A DNA stretch of 64,000 nt from GWE2-42-39 sp963662895 (GCA_963662895.1 OY759982.1:2728001-2792000), one strand, 5' to 3'; positions 25,996-38,905 are shown, counted from the first letter of the stretch. Notes: generated by a model from the letters alone, not told the origin. Made by a program: numbers and translations.

Positions 25996-26008
25996 TAGTA
26001 TAATACTA
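25996..26008 (-). promoter_or_regulatory. Candidate operator for the GntR-type regulator
   Basis: TAGTAT-A-ATACTA is a perfect palindrome around one central base, touching the translation start of the regulator. The GT...AC half-site order and flanking T/A fit the general GntR form (t.GT-N-AC.a). A near-match to a -7 box (CATATTTG, 26018-26025 on the minus strand) lies just upstream, so binding here would cover the start of the transcript. Function is inferred. Confidence 0.5.
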
Positions 26009-26183
26009 TTTGTCCTACAAATATGACAATTAAAAATTATAAAATGCCGGGAAGAATAATGTTCTAAAACAGCTCTAGAGAAAGTAAAAATCAGTAACAT
26101 TTTATTTTTTCAAACAAAACAAGGAGACAAGCTGTTAATAGTTTAATGTAAAAATTTGAATTAATAATAAAAGGAAGGAAATA

Positions 26184-26882
26184 ATGAAAAGAAGAAACTT
26201 CATATCGTTAGTTGGAACAACATTAGTTACAAGTCCGGTATTTGCTCATTTGTATCAGTCAGATTCTCCTCTTCAAGCCGGACAATATAAATTTCCGAAG
26301 CTTCCGTATGCTTATAATGCGCTGGAACCATATATTGATGCACAAACAATGGAATTGCATTATAACAAACACCACCGGGGATACTTTAATAAATTCATGG
26401 CCGCAATAAAAAATACGGAGGAAACAAAACTTGATATAAAAACACTTTTCGAAAAAGTTAGCAAGTTGGATAACTCCATCCGCAATAACGGAGGAGGTTT
26501 TTATAATCATATGCTATTCTGGGAAAACATGACCCCCAAAAAGACAACCCCATCAATAGAACTAAGCAAAACTATTAACCGCTATTTTGGTTCATTTGAC
26601 CAACTAAAAGCAGAATTTGGGAAAGCTGCAAAAACACAATTTGGTAGTGGATGGGCTTGGTTATCAGCAGATAAAAACAAGAAACTATTTGTCAGTTCTA
26701 CGCCAAATCAAGATAATCCACTGATGGATGTTACGCCACAAAAAGGAACCCCTTTATTATGTCTTGATGTTTGGGAACATGCCTATTATCTTCATTATCA
26801 AAACAAAAGGGCTGCATACGTTGATAATTTCTGGAATATTGTAAACTGGGATACTGTTAGCGAACGATTCAAATTCTTATAA
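26184..26882 (+). CDS. Superoxide dismutase (Fe/Mn type) with export signal
   Basis: A 232-aa Fe/Mn SOD converting superoxide to oxygen and peroxide. The metal ligands are visible: His in ELHYNKHH, His in FYNHMLFWENM, and Asp/His in DVWEHAYYLHYQNKR. Family anchors LPYAYNALEP and FGSGWAWL are present. Unlike the common cytosolic enzyme it starts MKRRNFISLVGTTLVTSP, an Arg-Arg start of the Tat kind followed by a hydrophobic stretch and a likely cleavage near VFAH, so it is probably periplasmic. It is transcribed away from the sialic-acid operon and towards the convergent rRNA operon, with a shared terminator at 26906-26934. Confidence 0.93.
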   Translation: MKRRNFISLVGTTLVTSPVFAHLYQSDSPLQAGQYKFPKLPYAYNALEPYIDAQTMELHYNKHHRGYFNKFMAAIKNTEETKLDIKTLFEKVSKLDNSIRNNGGGFYNHMLFWENMTPKKTTPSIELSKTINRYFGSFDQLKAEFGKAAKTQFGSGWAWLSADKNKKLFVSSTPNQDNPLMDVTPQKGTPLLCLDVWEHAYYLHYQNKRAAYVDNFWNIVNWDTVSERFKFL

Positions 26883-26905
26883 AATTGCACTTCCATAAAC
26901 AAATA

Positions 26906-26934
26906 AACCCCCGGCTCCAAGGGAACCGGGGGTT
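26906..26934 (-). terminator. Bidirectional terminator between SOD and the rRNA operon
   Basis: AACCCCCGG (26906-26914) and CCGGGGGTT (26926-26934) form a strong 9-bp GC stem. On the minus strand it is followed by a T-rich stretch (TTTATTTGTTT), fitting the end of the rRNA operon; it also lies 24 bp after the SOD stop. Confidence 0.75.
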
Positions 26935-26943
26935 CAAATAAAA

Positions 26944-27052
<109 letters not shown>

Positions 27053-27203
27053 AATCATTCATGGTATTTACGTACCAACCAATATCTTCTTAGTTACAAG
27101 TTTTCTTATCCAAAATAGTCCACGTATACATCTCAAACCATTTTCCATTTCTTGTCACTAATTAACATGTTTCGGAAAAGTGAACCTAAAATAAACCTCT
27201 AAA

Positions 27204-30098
<2,895 letters not shown>

Positions 30099-30140
30099 TC
30101 TTCTTGATTTATATCTACAGGTCTATTTTCTATTCACTTT

Positions 30141-30160
30141 CCCAACATGTCAAAGAACTT
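30141..30160 (-). promoter_or_regulatory. boxA-like antitermination element before 23S
   Basis: AAGTTCTTTGACATGTTGGG on the minus strand, about 40 bp before 23S, resembles the element commonly found in Bacteroidetes rRNA leaders and spacers. The rest of the spacer between tRNA-Ala and 23S (30099-30391) shows no gene. Confidence 0.5.
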
Positions 30161-30391
30161 TAAAGATAGTCGTGAGTATTGAGTCTCCGGTACTGGGTAC
30201 TTTTGCTCATCACGCCTTCTTAACGCTGATACTTCCGGACTCGAACCGAACTTTTATGCCTCCAGGCGTACCATTTTGTTCCATCATTTATACTGAACTT
30301 CGCTGTTTCTTTTCAAGTGCAGCTCTCTTTCTCAACTTTTTTTCTCTCTTTTCTATCAACTCATTTCTAAGTGACCTGTGAGACTCTTTTG

Positions 30392-30465
30392 TGGAGAATA
30401 AGGGAGTCGAACCCTTGACCTCCAGAATGCAAATCTGGCGCTCTAGCCAACTGAGCTAATCCCCC
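30392..30465 (-). tRNA. tRNA-Ala (anticodon TGC)
   Basis: The minus-strand sequence folds as a cloverleaf: acceptor GGGGGAT/ATTCTCC, D-arm TAGCTCAGTTGG, anticodon stem CCAGA/TCTGG around TTTGCAT (anticodon TGC), and T-arm GGGTTCGACTCCC. CCA is not encoded. It is the second tRNA of the 16S-23S spacer. Confidence 0.96.
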
Positions 30466-30572
30466 GTTATAATCTGCGACCGATAATTGCCTATTTATTA
30501 TTCCGCATTTCCTGTCCTCATCTGACTGCAGAACTACATTCATAAATAATCACTCATCATTCATAAAACAGT

Positions 30573-30644
30573 AGTCCCGCCCAGACTTGAACTGGGGACC
30601 TCTACATTATCAGTGTAGCGCTCTAACCAGCTGAGCTACGGGAC
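30573..30644 (-). tRNA. tRNA-Ile (anticodon GAT)
   Basis: The cloverleaf has acceptor GTCCCGT/GCGGGAC, D-arm TAGCTCAGCTGG, anticodon stem CTACA/TGTAG around CTGATAA (anticodon GAT), and T-arm CCAGTTCAAGTCTGG. It is the first tRNA of the spacer and lies next to 16S. Confidence 0.95.
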
Positions 30645-30781
30645 TGTCTTGCACTGCTTCTAGCCTTTAACATCATCCATCCGGCCTTGCCTGCCAACAG
30701 CTATCCGCTTTTGCTCTTTATATTTTTTAAAAAGGAAAACAAGGTATTACTTTAAAATAATCATCCTTCGTCTTAAGCTCC

Positions 30782-32303
<1,522 letters not shown>

Positions 32304-32400
32304 TATAGTATTTGTTTATTTGTACTTACGTACAAAGTATGTCTTCCTGCTCTTCAACGTGGATGCTTTTCAATTCTAACGTAATTTACCTCGTTTTTCC

Positions 32401-32421
32401 TTTTCAATATTTTCAATGAAC
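32401..32421 (-). promoter_or_regulatory. boxA-like element in the rRNA leader
   Basis: GTTCATTGAAAATATTGAAA on the minus strand, about 100 bp before 16S, resembles the element before 23S and the usual Bacteroidetes rRNA-leader sequence. It probably takes part in antitermination or leader processing. Confidence 0.45.
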
Positions 32422-32500
32422 TATTCTTTATCTTATCTTTAAACCCTGTCTTTTTAACAGGACTTCTTTCTCTTATGCTAACCCCGTATTATCGGGCCGA

Positions 32501-32531
32501 CAAAGGTAGAAAGACTTTTTATCTTCCCAAA
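32501..32531 (-). promoter_or_regulatory. rRNA operon promoter, proximal
   Basis: On the minus strand TTTG (32528-32531), a 19-bp spacer and TACCTTTG (32501-32508) match the Bacteroidetes primary-sigma consensus exactly. They are followed by GTCGGCCCG, a GC-rich discriminator-like sequence expected for stringently controlled rRNA promoters. It lies about 200 bp before 16S. Confidence 0.72.
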
Positions 32532-32688
32532 TTTTTTTTTGCCTTTTTTTGCCTTTTTTTTCTTCCCTCAAATCCCCGCATAAACTACGGAAAATATATC
32601 ATCTTCCTGACAAAATCCAGTACATCTCTCTCCTCTAATCCTTCATCCCCATTACCTCTTATGAACTCCGCTATCCCTTTAGCGGCGG

Positions 32689-32721
32689 CAAAGATATGCT
32701 TTCTTTTTTCATTCATCCAAA
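32689..32721 (-). promoter_or_regulatory. rRNA operon promoter, distal
   Basis: A second TTTG (32718-32721), 21-bp spacer and TATCTTTG (32689-32696) lies 188 bp further upstream on the minus strand. It is followed by CCGCCGC, again GC-rich. With the proximal copy it forms a tandem pair. Otherwise 32304-32832 holds only leader and A/T-rich sequence. Confidence 0.68.
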
Positions 32722-32832
32722 TCTTTTCTGTCATTTTTTTGAAGAAAAATTTTTCTCTTCAATCAAGCTATTGATTATGAAGTTAAAACATTCAAAAAAA
32801 TCTACTCATAAATTGTTCATACTTCCTAAATA

Positions 32833-33288
32833 TTACAAATCATAACTTTTCTCCCCCCTCCCCTCAGCATCGCCGGATTCTATATTTAATTCAGAAGTTA
32901 CATTTTTCTTCCTTAAAACATACCGGTCGATTACAGCTATGATTTCTTCCTTTATAAATGGTTTTTGTATAAACTCAACAAAACCTTCCTTTTTTAATTC
33001 GTTCAATGTTTTTACATCTTTATGGCCTGTAAATCCAATTATCGGAATTCGGTTAATCCTTTCAGTAGTTGACGATTTGATGATCCGGGTAGCCTCTGTT
33101 CCATCCATCACCGGCATCTCAATATCCATAAAAACAACATCAAATGATTGGTTCGATAATTGTTTCAAGGCCTCTTTCCCATTATTTACGATCACATACT
33201 TCGAACCAATATCACTCAATAATTGTTTAATAACTAATTGATTAAACTCATAATCTTCTGCAACCAGTATGTTAACATTATCCATCAT
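32833..33288 (-). CDS. Receiver-only response regulator
   Basis: A 151-aa CheY-like protein with one REC domain and no output domain. The acidic pair is Glu11/Asp12 (VAEDYEFNQ), the phospho-acceptor Asp55 (VFMDIEMPVMDG), the switch Thr87 (GFTGHK) and Lys109 (QKPF). After about residue 120 there is only a charged tail. It is divergent from the hybrid kinase at 33371 with 82 bp between the starts. It closely resembles that kinase's own receiver, so it may be an alternative phosphate target for the same Hpt domain. It likely works by protein-protein contact rather than DNA binding. Confidence 0.9.
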   Translation of the reverse strand: MMDNVNILVAEDYEFNQLVIKQLLSDIGSKYVIVNNGKEALKQLSNQSFDVVFMDIEMPVMDGTEATRIIKSSTTERINRIPIIGFTGHKDVKTLNELKKEGFVEFIQKPFIKEEIIAVIDRYVLRKKNVTSELNIESGDAEGRGEKSYDL

Positions 33289-33370
33289 ATTATAGGCTTA
33301 GTTTTACTCTAATATACTACATTTACAGAAGAAAAGAATAACAGTATCAAAAAAAATAGAATTACGGCAT

Positions 33371-36300
33371 ATGAATGACCTTGATTACCGTAAAAATATC
33401 CAAAAAGAAAAAGATAAGCACCATTCTATTTTGGAGGGATGTATCGATGCTGTAGTAACGATAGACCAACATGGTATCATCGAATTTTTCAATAAAGCTG
33501 CAGAGGATCTTTTCGGATATGACCGTAATGAAGTATTGAACAAAAATGTAAAGATACTGATGCCATCCGTACATTCTAACCATCACGACAATTACATAAA
33601 GCGTTATATCGAAACAAAAATTCCGAAGGTCATTGACATTGGACGGGAAGTTGAACTACAAACGAAAAACGGGGAAAAAATCCCAATATTCCTGACATTA
33701 ACACAGGTTGTTATAGACAAAAAATACATTTTCACAGCATTTATCAAAGATTACAGGGAAAAGAAAAAAGCAGAGGCCGAACTTCGTAAACTTTCGATGG
33801 TTGTAAATAAAACCAATAACGGAATTATTATTACAAATAAAGAACGGGTAATTGAATGGGTAAATGAAAAATTTGTAAAAATGTGTGGTTATTCACCGGA
33901 AGAACTGATTGGTAAAAGACCTGGCATGCTTCTTCTGGGAAAAGGAAGCAAGCCGGAAATTATCAGTCGAATACGATCCAAACTTGATGCAAAAGAACCC
34001 GTTGTTGAAGAAATACTTAACTACAAAAAGAACGGAGAACCCTATTGGGTGAAATTACATATCGATCCGGTGATAGACAAATCCGGGAATGTCGAAAAAT
34101 TTATTGCTCTCGCACTTGATATTACGAATGAACGAAAGATGAAGGAAGAAATTCGGTTGATCAATGAAAAGGTTCAAAACTGGAATACCCATCATAAGGC
34201 TTTTCTTGACGCAATTCCTGATTTGATGTTTCGTTTCGATACACAAGGCACTTACCTCGATTTTCATGTAAAAAAAGAAAACGAGATAGATATGATTGCC
34301 CCTCCGGAAAAATTAATTGGGAAAAATATTTTTGATGTACTACCTAAAGCAAATGCTGAAATTCTGTACAAATACATTACTCATGCAATAAAAACAGGGG
34401 AAAGTCAGACTTTTGTAGACGAACTTGAAATGCCACAGGGGCTACAATATTATGAGTGCCGGGTAGCGGCAGTGAACGGGAAAAATGAAGTTTTGGCCAT
34501 TATCAGAAATATTACCAAACGAAAAAGGGCCGAGATGGAAATACTGGAAAGTGAAGCACGACTAAATGAGACCCAACAAATTGCACGCGTGGGTAGTTGG
34601 AAAATTAATCTCGTTCAGAACCAAATATACTGGTCTAAAGAAACTTATAACCTCTTTGGGATCAAGCCGACCGATACGCCCCCCACAGAAAAAAACTTTT
34701 TGGAAATTGTACATCCTGAAGACCGCCGATTATTAAAACAAGCATTAACCCGGATCGTGAAAGAGGGGGTTGAAAATTCTGTCGAAATCAGAAATATTCT
34801 TCCCGACGGATCGCATATACACATATTGGTGCGAGGAGTCCCTATTTTCAAAGATGGGAAAGTAGTGAAAGTCATCGGAACTCTGTTCGATATCACAGAG
34901 CGAAAAAAATTTGAGGAAGATTTAAAAAAAGCCAAGGAAAAAGCAGAAGAACTGGCCAGGGTAAAAGAGTTGTTTCTTGCAAATACCAGCCACGAAATAA
35001 GAACCCCGATGAATGCTATTGTCGGTGTGACTGAGCTTTTTAAAAAGACGCAACTAACATCTCAGCAACTCGAATACTTAATGATCATCGAAGAATCAGC
35101 CGCTAATCTTCTGAACATTATTAATGATATCCTCGACATTTCCAAAATCGATTCCAATAAGCTCTCTCTCGAAAAAACCTCTTTTATCCTTAAAGATGTT
35201 ATTATTTCGGTAATCAAAACCTCGATGATACGGGCCGATGAAAAAAATATCAGTCTTAAATATTTCTGTGCTCCAAGAGATGAAAGGATCGTACTGATCG
35301 GCGATTCTCTGCGGCTCGGACAGGTTCTTCTAAACCTGGTAAATAATGCTATAAAATTCACACGTGAGGGATCTGTTGAATTATTGCTTTCGCTGGTAGA
35401 GGAAACTGCTGAAAATTGCCGGATAAAATTTGAAGTTAAAGACACAGGTATAGGTATACCTCATGAAAAGCTGGAGACTATTTTTAACGAATTTAACCAG
35501 GCAGACATCAGTACTACCAGATTATATGGCGGCACCGGTCTGGGGTTATCGATTAGTCAAAAACTGGTCGCACTAATGGGAGGACAGATGAATGTTGAAA
35601 GCAAACCAGGAATTGGCACTTCTTTCTATTTTACCCTTAACTTTGATAAAGAATTAACTTCGGAAACAGAAGGAAAAACAAATGACAAACAGGAAGCTCA
35701 GGGGGCAACTTTATCTGGCATCAGAATTTTACTGGTTGAGGACCAGGAATTCAATCAATTTGTTGCAAAAAAACTGCTTGAAATTCTGGATGCAACAATA
35801 GACATTGCCTCAAACGGAAAAATAGCAATTAAAAAATTATCAGAAAACAATTATGATATTATCCTGATGGATATTCAGATGCCCGTGATGGATGGAATAG
35901 AGGCAACCTCTTTTATCCGTAAACACATGACGCAACCAAAATCAGAAATTCCTATTATTGCACTTACTGCCCATGCATTAAAAGGTGACGACCAAAAATA
36001 TATTGCCCTGGGAATGGATGGCTACTTATCAAAACCATTCAAGTCGGCTGATTTATCTAAGGTCATATTGAAAACATTGTCAGGACAGGAACCGACACCA
36101 CCTAAAAATACAAGCAAGCCTGAAGATGAAATAAAGACCACATTATATGACCTTTCTTCATTCCATGAGATGGCAAGTGGAAATGCCGGCTTCTTCGAAA
36201 ACATCATATCTTCTTTTATTAATTCAACCAGAAAAGGAATTAATGAAATCAACAAAAACATTCAATCTTCTAATTATCCAAGCATTAAAATTTCTGCACA

Positions 36301-36481
36301 TACTGTAAAACCAGGTTTTAAAATGATTGGCCGTGATGATATTTTCGAAATGCTGGAACAAATTGAAAAACTTGCAGTTGAACAAGCTGAAGTAAAACAG
36401 ATTTTGGAACTATCCGGTAAAATTGAAGATATTTTCAATTCTATAGAAATTGAAATGAAAAAAAGATCAGGGGAAATATAA
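33371..36481 (+). CDS. Hybrid sensor histidine kinase (four PAS, HisKA, HATPase, REC, Hpt)
   Basis: A 1036-aa phosphorelay protein with no signal peptide or membrane helix, so a cytoplasmic sensor. PAS domains lie at about 15-130, 140-255, 270-385 and 400-510. HisKA has His541 in TSHEIRTPMNAI. The ATPase domain has the N box (LVNNAIKF), G1 (DTGIGIP) and G2 (GGTGLGLSI). REC has Asp834 (ILMDIQMPVMDG), and a C-terminal Hpt domain has His977 (SAHTVKPGFKMIG). The complete His-Asp-His chain lets it hand phosphate to a separate receiver, and the single-domain regulator encoded divergently is the obvious candidate. The first PAS resembles FixL-type sequences (GYDRNEVLNKNVKILMPS), so oxygen or redox sensing is possible but not shown. 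Confidence 0.94.
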   Translation: MNDLDYRKNIQKEKDKHHSILEGCIDAVVTIDQHGIIEFFNKAAEDLFGYDRNEVLNKNVKILMPSVHSNHHDNYIKRYIETKIPKVIDIGREVELQTKNGEKIPIFLTLTQVVIDKKYIFTAFIKDYREKKKAEAELRKLSMVVNKTNNGIIITNKERVIEWVNEKFVKMCGYSPEELIGKRPGMLLLGKGSKPEIISRIRSKLDAKEPVVEEILNYKKNGEPYWVKLHIDPVIDKSGNVEKFIALALDITNERKMKEEIRLINEKVQNWNTHHKAFLDAIPDLMFRFDTQGTYLDFHVKKENEIDMIAPPEKLIGKNIFDVLPKANAEILYKYITHAIKTGESQTFVDELEMPQGLQYYECRVAAVNGKNEVLAIIRNITKRKRAEMEILESEARLNETQQIARVGSWKINLVQNQIYWSKETYNLFGIKPTDTPPTEKNFLEIVHPEDRRLLKQALTRIVKEGVENSVEIRNILPDGSHIHILVRGVPIFKDGKVVKVIGTLFDITERKKFEEDLKKAKEKAEELARVKELFLANTSHEIRTPMNAIVGVTELFKKTQLTSQQLEYLMIIEESAANLLNIINDILDISKIDSNKLSLEKTSFILKDVIISVIKTSMIRADEKNISLKYFCAPRDERIVLIGDSLRLGQVLLNLVNNAIKFTREGSVELLLSLVEETAENCRIKFEVKDTGIGIPHEKLETIFNEFNQADISTTRLYGGTGLGLSISQKLVALMGGQMNVESKPGIGTSFYFTLNFDKELTSETEGKTNDKQEAQGATLSGIRILLVEDQEFNQFVAKKLLEILDATIDIASNGKIAIKKLSENNYDIILMDIQMPVMDGIEATSFIRKHMTQPKSEIPIIALTAHALKGDDQKYIALGMDGYLSKPFKSADLSKVILKTLSGQEPTPPKNTSKPEDEIKTTLYDLSSFHEMASGNAGFFENIISSFINSTRKGINEINKNIQSSNYPSIKISAHTVKPGFKMIGRDDIFEMLEQIEKLAVEQAEVKQILELSGKIEDIFNSIEIEMKKRSGEI

Positions 36482-36792
36482 TTACCTGCATTTATCTGGT
36501 TATGATTATTTCTGCATCTGATAACCTTTACCACATTATCTCATATGCCCGATGAGGTACCTATTTTATGAGTAATCTTGCTGTACTCTTTTATTTATTG
36601 TATACAGCTATATACAAAGTGGAAATACACCACAGCAGTACTTAATGGACGAGAATTAACAAATAGACACGAATTGGATTTAAAATCTTAAGGTACAGAC
36701 GTTAACAACTATAAAATAATCAGAAATAAACCTAAAAAAAGAAACATTTAAGGATTTTTGAAGTATATTTAGAATACTAAAAACAAAATGCG
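36482..36792. other. Intergenic stretch without a recognisable gene
   Basis: The 311 bp after the hybrid kinase are A/T-rich, with short partial palindromes (for example TGTATACAGCTATATACA near 36600). No ORF or consensus promoter was found with confidence. It precedes a small ORF at 36793. Confidence 0.5.
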
Positions 36793-36990
36793 ATGAAAAC
36801 ACAAAATAAAACAATCAGAAGAAATAACATTATTTCTGTTCATCCCCCCAAAGATAAACTACAATTATTCAACGAGTCCAATGAGATTTATCCTCCGTTA
36901 ATATCGGAAAGAAATCGGAATAAAAAGGATTTTTCATTTATAGTAGACTGGCAAATGGAGGATACGCAGGAATCCCGGAATAACGATTAG
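36793..36990 (+). CDS. Small ORF of unknown function with HPPK motif
   Basis: A 65-codon ORF starting MKTQNKTIRRNNIISVHPPK, strongly charged, with no signal peptide. The block ISVHPPKDKLQLF followed by a YP about nine residues on is very like the C-terminal half of the small secreted peptide at 18818 (VRVHPPKEELF, then YP). The resemblance of two unrelated-looking loci suggests a genuine, if tiny, family; no known domain is recognised. It stands alone between the hybrid kinase and tRNA-Pro. It could also be a remnant. Confidence 0.35.
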   Translation: MKTQNKTIRRNNIISVHPPKDKLQLFNESNEIYPPLISERNRNKKDFSFIVDWQMEDTQESRNND

Positions 36991-37128
36991 TATCATTTTA
37001 TGAAAATATAACACTCCCGTTTTCGTCTTTATTCCATTGTATATAAAACTGTTCATTTTATTTCACTGAATTATATAACAACAACGAGGCCCCCACACAA
37101 GAGGGAGTATAAAAAAATGAATGAATCT

Positions 37129-37159
37129 TTTGCTATAATGGAGAAGATATATACTTTTG
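37129..37159 (+). promoter_or_regulatory. Promoter of tRNA-Pro
   Basis: TTTG (37129-37132), 19-bp spacer and TACTTTTG (37152-37159) match the Bacteroidetes consensus exactly and end 15 bp before the tRNA. Confidence 0.7.
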
Positions 37160-37174
37160 CAGGCACAAAAGTTT

Positions 37175-37249
37175 CGGGATGTAGCTCAGCCAGGTTAGAG
37201 TACGCGTCTGGGGGGCGCGGGGTCGCTAGTTCGAATCTAGTCATCCCGA
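37175..37249 (+). tRNA. tRNA-Pro (anticodon GGG)
   Basis: The cloverleaf has acceptor CGGGATG/CATCCCG, D-arm TAGCTCAGCCAGG, anticodon stem around TGGGGGG (anticodon GGG), and T-arm with AGTTCGAATCT. CCA is not encoded. A tyrosine-recombinase gene starts 208 bp downstream in the same direction, so this tRNA is a likely past integration site. Confidence 0.93.
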
Positions 37250-37289
37250 CGAAACTAAGAAACTGAAAAGCAGTATCTTTTAAGAGTTA

Positions 37290-37328
37290 AGCGAGTTGAC
37301 ACAGGTTTGTGTTTCTCGCTTTTTTTTG
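37290..37328 (+). terminator. Intrinsic terminator after tRNA-Pro
   Basis: AGCGAG (37290-37295) pairs with CTCGCT (37315-37320), with further pairing of ACACA/TGTGT inside, followed by a run of eight T. Confidence 0.8.
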
Positions 37329-37456
37329 CATAAAAAACACCTTATTTTAGGCTATTTTGGCAAAACAAAAGCCTAGTTTCTTTGAAATATCTTTGAAAAA
37401 ATTTCAATTGAAAATCAAAGAGTTGACCAAACCTGGATTTAAAAATCTTTGAAAAA

Positions 37457-38380
37457 ATGGCAACTTTTAAGGCAATTGTATTTTCAACAAAAAATCACAT
37501 CAAAAATGATGGTACAACCAATATCAAAATCCGAGTGTACCATAACGAAGAATCACAGTATATTCCAACAGAATTTTATCTTCCCCCTTTATATATGGGC
37601 AAAAATGGGGAGGTTCAAGAAGACTACCCGGAAGCTGACCTGATAAACTATGAATTGGGAGAACTCATACAGGGATATAGGAAGCTGGTTATTCAGCTAG
37701 GCACACACCGTTTGAAAAATGTAAACTGTAAGGATTTAAAGGAATATTTAACTCAAGCATCGGAACCAGATTATGAATTGATTGATTTTGTTGCTTTTTC
37801 CCGGAGAATTATTGCGAAAACAAAGAAGAAAAACACATTAAACTGGTACACAGTAGCGATCAATTCTCTGGTCTGGTTCTATGGAAAACAGGTTATTGAT
37901 GCAAAGGAAATAACCAGTTCAAAACTTCAGGCTTATATTGAACAATTAACGGAATCAGGAGGACAGAATAAGAAACCTTTTGAACCTGGCGCTGTAAACA
38001 ATTACCTCCGGGCCTTAAGGTCCTTATTTAATAAATGTAAGCTGAAGTACAATGATGACAACCTGGATATTATCAGGATTCAACATGATCCATTTGTTAA
38101 AATAAAAATACCCGCCGTTCGACGTAAACGGAAAAATATAGGCATTGATGAAATAAAAAGAATAAGAGACGGGGTCTTCAATACAGAACGGGAAAATATA
38201 GGCCGCGATATTTTCATGATGATGTTCTATTTGATGGGAATAAACATCAATGATCTCTTTTTACTGAAACCGCCCAAGCGTGGCAGGATTGAATATGAAC
38301 GAAGTAAAACCAATACAGATGATAATATTCACAATTTTCTTTTATCAATAAACAACCACGCCCAAAGGACGTGGCTTTGA
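37457..38380 (+). pseudogene. Site-specific tyrosine recombinase, truncated by an IS200-like element
   Basis: The first about 295 residues are a Bacteroidetes phage-integrase-family protein: an N-terminal arm-binding segment (MATFKAIVFSTKNHIKNDGT), a SAM-like core-binding domain (LNWYTVAINSLVWFYGKQVI; GAVNNYLRALRSLFNKCKL) and the start of the catalytic domain (RDIFMMMFYLMGININDLF, then GRIEYERSKTN). The HxxR and catalytic Tyr part is missing. The frame runs through FLLSI into the IS200 end and stops at 38380. Normal relatives are about 400 aa. The gene lies just past tRNA-Pro, so it once drove integration of an island there and is now presumably inactive. The missing 3' end is not found beyond the IS, so a deletion accompanied the insertion. 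Confidence 0.8.
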
Positions 38381-38905
38381 TTTTCGGATTCCCCTAAAAG
38401 GGGGAAAACATTAACGCCGATTCCTCTTACGTTCTTCTTTTTCTTGATGACGAACATACCTTCGAATCATATCTTCATCCAAACCAATGGTGCTTATGAA
38501 GTAACCCTTTGCCCAAAAGTGATTGCCCCAATAAGGCTTTTGCTTCAAATCTGGATAAGATTGAAAAATGCGCATGGCCAATTTGCCTTTCAAAATTCCC
38601 ATGAAATCAGAAACTGAAATCTTTGGGGGTATTGAACAAACCATGTGAATGTGGTCGGCTTGGACATTTTGTTCCAATACTTCAACGTCTTTCCATTGGC
38701 TAATGGCAAAAAGGTCTTGTTCTACTTGAACTTTCAATGTTCCTGTTAGTACTCGAAATCGATACTTCGGAACAAAAACAACATGGTACTCACATTGGTA
38801 GTACACATGCGATAATTGTCTAAATTTACCCATGATAATTTATTTTATACGTGGGCAAAATTATAATGGCATAGCCGATTGTCCATGACCACCGTCAAAG
38901 ACGGT
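38345..38905 (-). mobile_element. IS200/IS605-family element carrying only tnpA
   Basis: A tnpA gene is bracketed by two short imperfect palindromes of the type recognised by Y1 transposases: CCACGCCCAAAGGACGTGG (about 38355-38373) and CCACCGTCAAAGACGGTGG (about 38890-38908). Both have a CAAAG-type loop. No terminal inverted repeat or target duplication is expected for this family. Its length of about 560 bp is short for IS200. It cuts the recombinase gene at 37457. Boundaries are approximate. Confidence 0.72.
38411..38833 (-). CDS. tnpA: IS200-type Y1 transposase TnpA
   Basis: A 140-aa HUH single-strand transposase. It shows YYQCEYHVVFVPKYRFRVL, the HUH pair in VQADHIHMVCSIPPKISVSD, and the catalytic Tyr region (DLKQKPYWGNHFWAKGYFIS; IRRYVRHQEKEE). 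These are all hallmarks of IS200/IS605 TnpA, and the length is normal (140-155). It appears intact. No tnpB is present. Confidence 0.92.
   Translation of the reverse strand: MGKFRQLSHVYYQCEYHVVFVPKYRFRVLTGTLKVQVEQDLFAISQWKDVEVLEQNVQADHIHMVCSIPPKISVSDFMGILKGKLAMRIFQSYPDLKQKPYWGNHFWAKGYFISTIGLDEDMIRRYVRHQEKEERKRNRR

Noticed and set aside
37375..37400. TTTCTTTGAAATATCTTTG resembling a boxA-like rRNA leader element before the recombinase
   Set aside because: No rRNA gene is near, and A/T-rich chance matches of this kind are common here.
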